From CAZEFK01 sp964511405 (GTDB lineage: Bacteria > Pseudomonadota > Alphaproteobacteria > Elsterales > Elsteraceae), in contig CAZEFK010000135.1 of the NCBI GenBank assembly GCA_964511405.1, positions 1 through 20,377 of the forward strand: a stretch of 20,377 bases of DNA, given 5' to 3'. The notes beneath the pieces were generated by a model. It did no database searches and was not told where the DNA came from. It saw only the letters and a list, made by a program, of their open reading frames with translations. Each line of letters begins with the position of its first letter. Position 1 is the first letter of the stretch. Below, piece after piece: positions 16,755 to 20,377 of the stretch. The position numbers were made by a program, and so were the translations under genes.

Positions 16755-16887
16755 TTGACTAGACGCCCAATCCCTAATATTCGTGAGGCTAACAATCTAC
16801 ACGATCTAATTGAAGCCGAGTGTGGTTTGAGGTGTCTGTTGAAGGCCGCGCAACTTCCGCGATCCGCTCGCGGCCTCATTGTCATTG
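16755..16887 (+). ncRNA. candidate CreA-like degenerate mini-CRISPR RNA (speculative)
   Basis: CGATCTAATTGAAGC (16802-16816) matches the last 15 nt of the transcribed-strand repeat (CGACTTCGTTGAAGC) at 11 positions, with the final 7 nt exact. After a 35-nt gap, the usual spacer length, comes a hairpin CCGCGATCCGCTCGCGG (16857-16873). It runs into CCTCATTG; over 15 nt (CTCGCGGCCTCATTG versus GCCGCGACTTCGTTG) it matches the repeat's right stem arm and tail at 10 positions. TTGACT at 16755-16760 is a good -35 box; the -10 is weak (TATTCG at 17 bp, or TAATAT at a short 14 bp). The layout resembles CreA guide RNAs of CRISPR-regulated toxin-antitoxin systems, which sit beside cas effector genes. 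It could be chance similarity in GC-rich sequence. Confidence 0.25.
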
Positions 16888-16947
16888 CACGGCCCTCAAC
16901 TTTCAGCCGATTCGAAGCTGAGCACTGCGCGCAGCAATCATGATGTC

Positions 16948-17427
16948 TCACAAAATCAGCGCCCTCACTAGCGGATGAACCTCTTGGCGGAACGGGTTGG
17001 CGATCGTCGTCATCCGCCAGGTGAAGCCATCCTGAAGATCTTCGGACAGAAGCATACGGCACCCGTGATGCGCGGCGGCTGCGATGATGATTGCATCGAA
17101 AATGCCGATCTGGTGGTCGACCCCGAGGTCTTGAGCAGCTGCCAGGACAACGCTCGACGTATCAACGACCGCGCAGGTGTCCATCCAGGTCAGGATTGCC
17201 TGACGCGCGTCCGCCGACGCCCGTCCTTGCTTGCGCGTCAGGACGCGAAACAGCTCTCCCAGGACCTGAACGGGAACAACGACCGAAGGCGCGGGAACGC
17301 GGGCCAGGAGGTCGATGGCGACCTCCTGCATGGCCTTGCCATTGACCCCTTCGGCATAGGCCAGCACGTTGGTGTCCAGGGCAACAACACGGCCGTGTGA
17401 CTCACTCTTCGTCGTAGAGTCCGTCAC
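16948..17427 (-). CDS. PIN-domain toxin (VapC-type ribonuclease)
   Basis: This 159-residue protein carries the PIN acidic signature: ALDTNVLAYAEG near the N-terminus (first Asp), GELFRVL in the middle (Glu), and FDAIIIAAAAHHGCRMLLSEDLQDG near the C-terminus (two further Asp sites). PIN toxins are magnesium-dependent RNases that cut tRNA or rRNA and are held inactive by their antitoxin. I chose the GTG at 17425-17427, just after GGAG. Frames upstream of it run through the antitoxin gene and read as non-coding. The gene overlaps the end of the Phd-type antitoxin by 26 bp, the usual coupled order of antitoxin then toxin. It converges on csb2 across the 440-bp gene-free region. All four acidic positions seem intact, so it is probably active. 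Confidence 0.88.
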   Translation of the reverse strand: MTDSTTKSESHGRVVALDTNVLAYAEGVNGKAMQEVAIDLLARVPAPSVVVPVQVLGELFRVLTRKQGRASADARQAILTWMDTCAVVDTSSVVLAAAQDLGVDHQIGIFDAIIIAAAAHHGCRMLLSEDLQDGFTWRMTTIANPFRQEVHPLVRALIL

Positions 17428-17644
17428 GGCTCCATTTCGGCAGTTCGGTCGCCGCCTGCCCGCGCAATCGGTCCAGCAGGATCTGCTTGGCGAATTCAGG
17501 TTTCCGATCATGGGCGCTAACCGGCCCAAGCCTAGCAACCGGGGTTCCGTGCGCGATCACGACGTAGCTACGGCCCTCGCGCACCCCGCGCAGCAGCTGT
17601 GAAAAGCGCCGGTTCGCCTCGGCTGCAGAGATCATGTCGTCCAT
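17402..17644 (-). CDS. Phd/YefM-type (VapB-like) antitoxin
   Basis: This 80-residue protein has the prevent-host-death pattern: MISAAEANRRFSQLLRGVREG, then YVVIAHGTPVARLGP, which forms the DNA-binding dimer. The C-terminal tail PKWSRDGLYDEE is of the WxRDxLYxE type that wraps around PIN toxins. Such antitoxins neutralise the toxin and repress their own promoter, often as a complex. A second in-frame ATG at 17633-17635 is an alternative start that would remove three residues; neither start has a strong ribosome-binding site. The PIN gene follows with a 26-bp overlap. A 17-bp palindrome lies 15 bp upstream and is a natural candidate operator. Confidence 0.9.
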   Translation of the reverse strand: MDDMISAAEANRRFSQLLRGVREGRSYVVIAHGTPVARLGPVSAHDRKPEFAKQILLDRLRGQAATELPKWSRDGLYDEE

Positions 17645-17658
17645 GGGCCGACTCTGAT

Positions 17659-17675
17659 GTAGTGAATATCACTAC
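17659..17675. promoter_or_regulatory. probable operator of the Phd-PIN module
   Basis: GTAGTGAATATCACTAC has perfect 7-bp arms around ATA and lies just upstream of the antitoxin start, in the only AT-rich part of this 69-bp gap. Autoregulated antitoxins of this family bind such palindromes over their promoter. Confidence 0.65.
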
Positions 17676-17713
17676 GCTAGCGGGCCCACGTGCCTCGCGC
17701 AATGGGCCCAGCC

Positions 17714-18415
17714 CTACTCCGGCAGCGCCCGCCACGCCTCTTCGCCAATCACGATGTAGCGGCTCATCCGCTGCCCGTCCCAGTGGTATCGCAGTGTGCG
17801 CGCCTGCACGACCGGCAGCCGAACCAGATCGGGCCAGAAGAGGGCAGCGGCTTCACCGGCCGGCCAGCGCACGCTCGGATAGACAACACCCTCGCTGCCC
17901 GAAGACCGCAGTCCAGCGGCCAACATCTGGGCGGCCTGCCAGTCGTCGGGATCCAGGCAAGTCTCGAACCCACCGCCGCGCAGGTCATGCAGCTGCCCGG
18001 CCACGTCAGCGCGCAACTCGCGGAATTGGGCATCGCTCGGCGGTTCGCGAGTCCGGCGCATGAAGCGCTCGAAATGGTGCGCCGTCTCCATCAGCGCGAC
18101 CTCGAAGCGATCGCCGCAATACCACACGCCATACCGCCCGGCCGAGAAACGGCTGGGCCGATCCAAGGAGATATGGGTGAAGGCCGCCATGACCAAGCTG
18201 GCGCTCGGGCCCGAAATCCGGCGCGCCGCCGGCACGAGGCTGATGTCCCCGATTTCGTCGCGCACGCGCGGATTGGTCTTGCCTTCGGCACTGGCGAGCA
18301 GCTCCCAGTCGGCAGGATCGGCGATGTCCTCGAATAGCCAGATCGGCGGATAGATGGTCCGGATGATCCGGTATGCGGGGAACCACGCCACCGCGACCCG
18401 CGGCGGCGCTACCAC
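17714..18415 (-). CDS. RES-domain toxin (NAD+-degrading type)
   Basis: This 233-residue protein starts at a GTG that overlaps the stop codon of the upstream antitoxin gene (GTGGTAG). RES features are visible: an N-terminal YRIIRTIYPP with the conserved arginine/tyrosine region, RYGVWYCGDRFEVALMETAHHF with the conserved glutamate, and GVVYPSVRWPAGEAAALFWPD, matching the GivyPSxR motif with its serine. Characterised RES toxins deplete NAD+ by phosphorolysis (MbcT) or modify metabolic enzymes such as Prs (ParT). Length is at the upper end for the family and the protein looks complete. Gene order and overlap with the Xre/DUF2384 antitoxin are those of the canonical pair. The family is secure; the exact substrate cannot be told from sequence alone. 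Confidence 0.9.
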   Translation of the reverse strand: MVAPPRVAVAWFPAYRIIRTIYPPIWLFEDIADPADWELLASAEGKTNPRVRDEIGDISLVPAARRISGPSASLVMAAFTHISLDRPSRFSAGRYGVWYCGDRFEVALMETAHHFERFMRRTREPPSDAQFRELRADVAGQLHDLRGGGFETCLDPDDWQAAQMLAAGLRSSGSEGVVYPSVRWPAGEAAALFWPDLVRLPVVQARTLRYHWDGQRMSRYIVIGEEAWRALPE

Positions 18416-18819
18416 CCGCCGCGCTCGGCGTCCAAATAGGCCCGCACTGTCGCTATGTCGCTCGGGGCGCCGCCCAGCATGCGGTCAAGAGCCGACCGCC
18501 CGCCGAAGCTGTCGTTGGGCTTGCGCACCCATCCATAGGCCTGGGCCGGATCCACGAACAGGTAGCGCAATGACTTATGGATTCCCATCAGGTCCGCCAA
18601 CCGCCACGCCGTGTCGTGCGGCACGGCGCCGATGGCGCCGCGTTTCCAACGGTAGAACGTCGAGGCGCTCGGCTGCCCCAGCAGGATGCGCGCCTCGGCG
18701 TCGGACACCTGCCATCGCTGGAACAGGTTGAACACCGCCCGCAGCATGGCCGCGACCTCGTCCGGTGTAAGGGGGCCACGAACCGTCGTGTCAGAGGTGG
18801 TGGGCAAGGCCAGGGTCAT
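18409..18819 (-). CDS. Xre/MbcA/ParS-type antitoxin (DUF2384)
   Basis: This 136-residue protein has an N-terminal helix-turn-helix region (about 20-80: LLGQPSASTFYRWKRGAIGAV, then DTAWRLADLMGIHKSLRYLF). The C-terminal toxin-binding domain has WVRKPNDSFGGRSALDRMLGG and TVRAYLDAERGGW, matching the DUF2384 pattern of a Trp-Leu/Val, Asn, Gly, Leu-rich helix and closing Gly-x-W. It binds and inhibits the RES toxin and probably represses this operon. The ATG at 18817-18819 is preceded by a strong AGGAGGG 4 nt upstream. A longer open frame continues upstream into the MFS gene on the same strand but is only a shadow there. The toxin start overlaps its stop codon. Confidence 0.9.
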   Translation of the reverse strand: MTLALPTTSDTTVRGPLTPDEVAAMLRAVFNLFQRWQVSDAEARILLGQPSASTFYRWKRGAIGAVPHDTAWRLADLMGIHKSLRYLFVDPAQAYGWVRKPNDSFGGRSALDRMLGGAPSDIATVRAYLDAERGGW

Positions 18820-18845
18820 CCGATCCCTCCTGTCACCTGGTAGAC

Positions 18846-18874
18846 GATATCGCTCCGTCCGCCCGATGACACAA
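18846..18874 (-). promoter_or_regulatory. candidate promoter of the Xre-RES module
   Basis: On the minus strand TTGTGT (18869-18874) and GATATC (18846-18851) are 17 bp apart. The -35 is fair and the -10 is weak. GATATC is self-complementary. The 59-bp gap between the MFS stop and the antitoxin ATG must hold the promoter if the module is not read from the MFS gene. Confidence 0.3.
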
Positions 18875-18878
18875 GGGC

Positions 18879-20377
18879 CTAATGCCCCCCATCCCCGCCC
18901 ATCGCCTTGGGCTTCGACAGCACCGGCACCAGCATCAGCGCGAACACGAACACCCCGGCCATCAGCAGCAGCGCATCGTCGATGCTCATCACGTTGGCTT
19001 CGCGGTGCGCGATCCGGCGCAGCATCCACAGGGCGGCCTTGTCGCTGTCGCCGGCCAGGCGGTCGCCCATGTGGGCCGACAGGTTGCCCAGCCAGTCGGT
19101 CACGCCATAGCGGCCTGATGTCACCAGGTCGCGCAGGCGGTCGTTGTGCAGGGCCAGGCGCTCGGTCAGCACCGTGTTGATGCCGGCCAGGCCGATGGCG
19201 CCGCCCAGGTTGCGCATCAGGTTGTACAGGCCCGAGGCGTTCTTCACCTCGTGCGGCGCCAGCGTGCCCAGGGTCAGGGTGTTGATCGGGATGAAGCACA
19301 GCATCAGCGCCAGGCCGCGGCAGATCTGGGGCAGGAACATGTCCCAGTAGCCCGATTCCGAGGTCAGGCCGGTCAGCAGGTACATGCCGGTCGCGAACAG
19401 CGCCAGGCCGATCGCCAGCATCACGCGCGGGTCCATCTTGCGCGACAGCGTGCCGGCGATCGGGCCCGAGAAGAACTGGGCGATGCCGGTCACCATCACG
19501 GTCAGGCCGATTTGCAGGCTGTTGTAGTGCAGCACCTGGCCCATGAACACCGGCAGGATGTAGACCGCGCCGTACAGGCCGATGCCCAGGATGAAGCTGA
19601 ACAGGCAGCCCAGGCTGAAATTGCGGTTGTGGAAGGCGCGGAGGTCGACCACCGGCTGCTCGCGCGTCAGCGTCCGCACGAAGAAGGCGATGGCGCCCAC
19701 GGCCGCCACCGCGGCCAGGGTGCAGATGGTGTCGTCCTCGAACCAGTCGTCGCGCGGGCCCTCTTCCAGCACATACTCGACACAGCCCAAGAACACCGCC
19801 ATCAGCAGCAGCCCCACGGCATCGAAGCGGCGGATCAGCTGCGGGTCGCCCTTGTCGATGTCGACCAGCGTCCACACCCCCAGGGTCACCGCGATGCCCG
19901 GCAGGATGTTGATCAGGAACAGCCAGTGCCAGGAAAAGGCGGCGGTCAGGTAGCCGCCCAGGGTCGGGCCCAGGGTCGGCGCCATCGTCGCCACCAGCCC
20001 CATCACCACGCCCACCTGGGCGCGCTTGGCTCCCGGGAACAGCAGGAAGCTGGAGGCGAACACGGTCGGGATCATGGCGCCGCCGATGAAGCCCTGCAGC
20101 GCCCGCGCCACCACCATGCCGCCGATGCTGTCCGACATCGCGCAGGCCAGGCTCATGATCGTGAAGCCCAGGGCCGAGGCCATGAACAGCACGCGCGTCG
20201 AGAACGCGCGGGACAGATAGCCCGACAGCGGGATCATCACGACCTCGGCGATCAGGTACGAGGTCTGCACCCACGTGATCTCGTCGGCGCTGGCCGACAG
20301 CCCAGCCTGGATCTCGCTCAGGCTGCTCGAGACGATCTGGATGTCCAGGATCGCCATGAACATGCCGACGACCATGC
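18879..20377 (-). CDS. DHA2-family MFS drug efflux transporter (EmrB/QacA type), N-terminus outside window
   Basis: At least 498 residues are visible up to a TAG at 18879-18881. The true start lies beyond the right edge: the visible sequence opens inside the first membrane helix (MFMAILDIQIVSSSL, motif D1 of the 14-helix DHA2 family), and about 20-30 residues are probably missing. Motif C is present as APTLGPTLGGYLT, typical of drug/H+ antiporters. Multiple hydrophobic helices follow, including helices between the two six-helix halves as in DHA2 proteins (LLLMAVFLGCVEYVL; TLAAVAAVGAIAFFV). It ends in a cytosolic KPKAMGGDGGH tail. Such transporters usually work with an HlyD-type periplasmic adaptor, which would lie off the window. 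The substrate cannot be told. The gene looks intact and has no obvious link to the CRISPR locus. Confidence 0.9.
   Translation of the reverse strand, partial: MVVGMFMAILDIQIVSSSLSEIQAGLSASADEITWVQTSYLIAEVVMIPLSGYLSRAFSTRVLFMASALGFTIMSLACAMSDSIGGMVVARALQGFIGGAMIPTVFASSFLLFPGAKRAQVGVVMGLVATMAPTLGPTLGGYLTAAFSWHWLFLINILPGIAVTLGVWTLVDIDKGDPQLIRRFDAVGLLLMAVFLGCVEYVLEEGPRDDWFEDDTICTLAAVAAVGAIAFFVRTLTREQPVVDLRAFHNRNFSLGCLFSFILGIGLYGAVYILPVFMGQVLHYNSLQIGLTVMVTGIAQFFSGPIAGTLSRKMDPRVMLAIGLALFATGMYLLTGLTSESGYWDMFLPQICRGLALMLCFIPINTLTLGTLAPHEVKNASGLYNLMRNLGGAIGLAGINTVLTERLALHNDRLRDLVTSGRYGVTDWLGNLSAHMGDRLAGDSDKAALWMLRRIAHREANVMSIDDALLLMAGVFVFALMLVPVLSKPKAMGGDGGH

Larger units (their letters stand above)
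16508..16947. other. 440-bp gene-free region between csb2 and the PIN toxin gene
   Basis: No frame here looks like a protein gene. G/C content drops, especially from 16770 to 16830. Visible structure: an inverted repeat at 16623-16639, a promoter-like TTGACT at 16755, a possible degenerate repeat-spacer-repeat at 16802-16887, and a 7-bp inverted repeat GGCCGCG/CGCGGCC (16843-16849 and 16869-16875) folding over the same stretch. csb2 and the PIN gene converge on this region, yet no uridine-tailed terminator is visible. Confidence 0.6.

Noticed and set aside
16516..16758. Possible 80-residue plus-strand gene after csb2
   Set aside because: No good ribosome-binding site, a mixed hydrophobic then arginine-rich composition, lower third-position G/C than its neighbours, and no recognisable motif.
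16484..17062. 192-codon minus-strand frame over the csb2 to PIN gap
   Set aside because: Composition is basic and irregular, it overlaps the ends of two confident genes in other frames, and no family is recognisable.

Overview
The window is uniformly GC-rich with strongly G/C-biased third codon positions. Together with the gene families this suggests a high-GC proteobacterium, most likely an alphaproteobacterium; the sequence alone does not support a genus. Its centre is a complete type I-G (formerly I-U) CRISPR-Cas locus with a very long array.

Left edge (1-783): the 3' end of a DUF364-family gene on the plus strand converges on a 62-residue hypothetical gene on the minus strand. That small gene is preceded by what looks like the C-terminal scrap of another minus-strand gene, cut off by the CRISPR array.

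CRISPR array (784-7240): I count 87 recognisable 36-bp repeats from 926 to 7240, with 86 spacers of about 34-41 nt. Two heavily decayed repeats lie in register at 857 and 784. The 76 repeats from 1722 onward look identical; the 11 to the left vary and decay toward the left end. The old (trailer) end is therefore on the left, and the leader lies on the right at 7241-7444, beside cas2. The array is read on the minus strand, continuing the cas4/1-cas2 direction. Several spacers revisit the same protospacers, including two neighbouring pairs that hit the same two sites.

cas genes (7445-16507): cas2 and a cas4-cas1 fusion (adaptation module) run leftward. A divergent operon, cas3 - cas8-like (GSU0052 family) - csb1 (cas7) - csb2 (cas5-cas6 fusion), runs rightward from a 159-bp AT-richer intergenic region. 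The Cas3 has its HD nuclease domain C-terminal to the helicase. Csb2 would process the repeat transcript, Csb1/Cas8/Csb2 would form the surveillance complex, Cas3 would degrade the target, and Cas4/1 with Cas2 would add spacers at the leader.

Downstream (16508-20377): a 440-bp gene-free stretch contains a possible degenerate mini-CRISPR (a CreA-like guide RNA candidate, speculative). Two minus-strand toxin-antitoxin modules follow: a Phd/VapB-type antitoxin with a PIN toxin, and an Xre/DUF2384 antitoxin with a RES-domain toxin. The right edge holds most of a DHA2-family MFS efflux transporter. The cas locus and the two TA modules together make a compact defence island.
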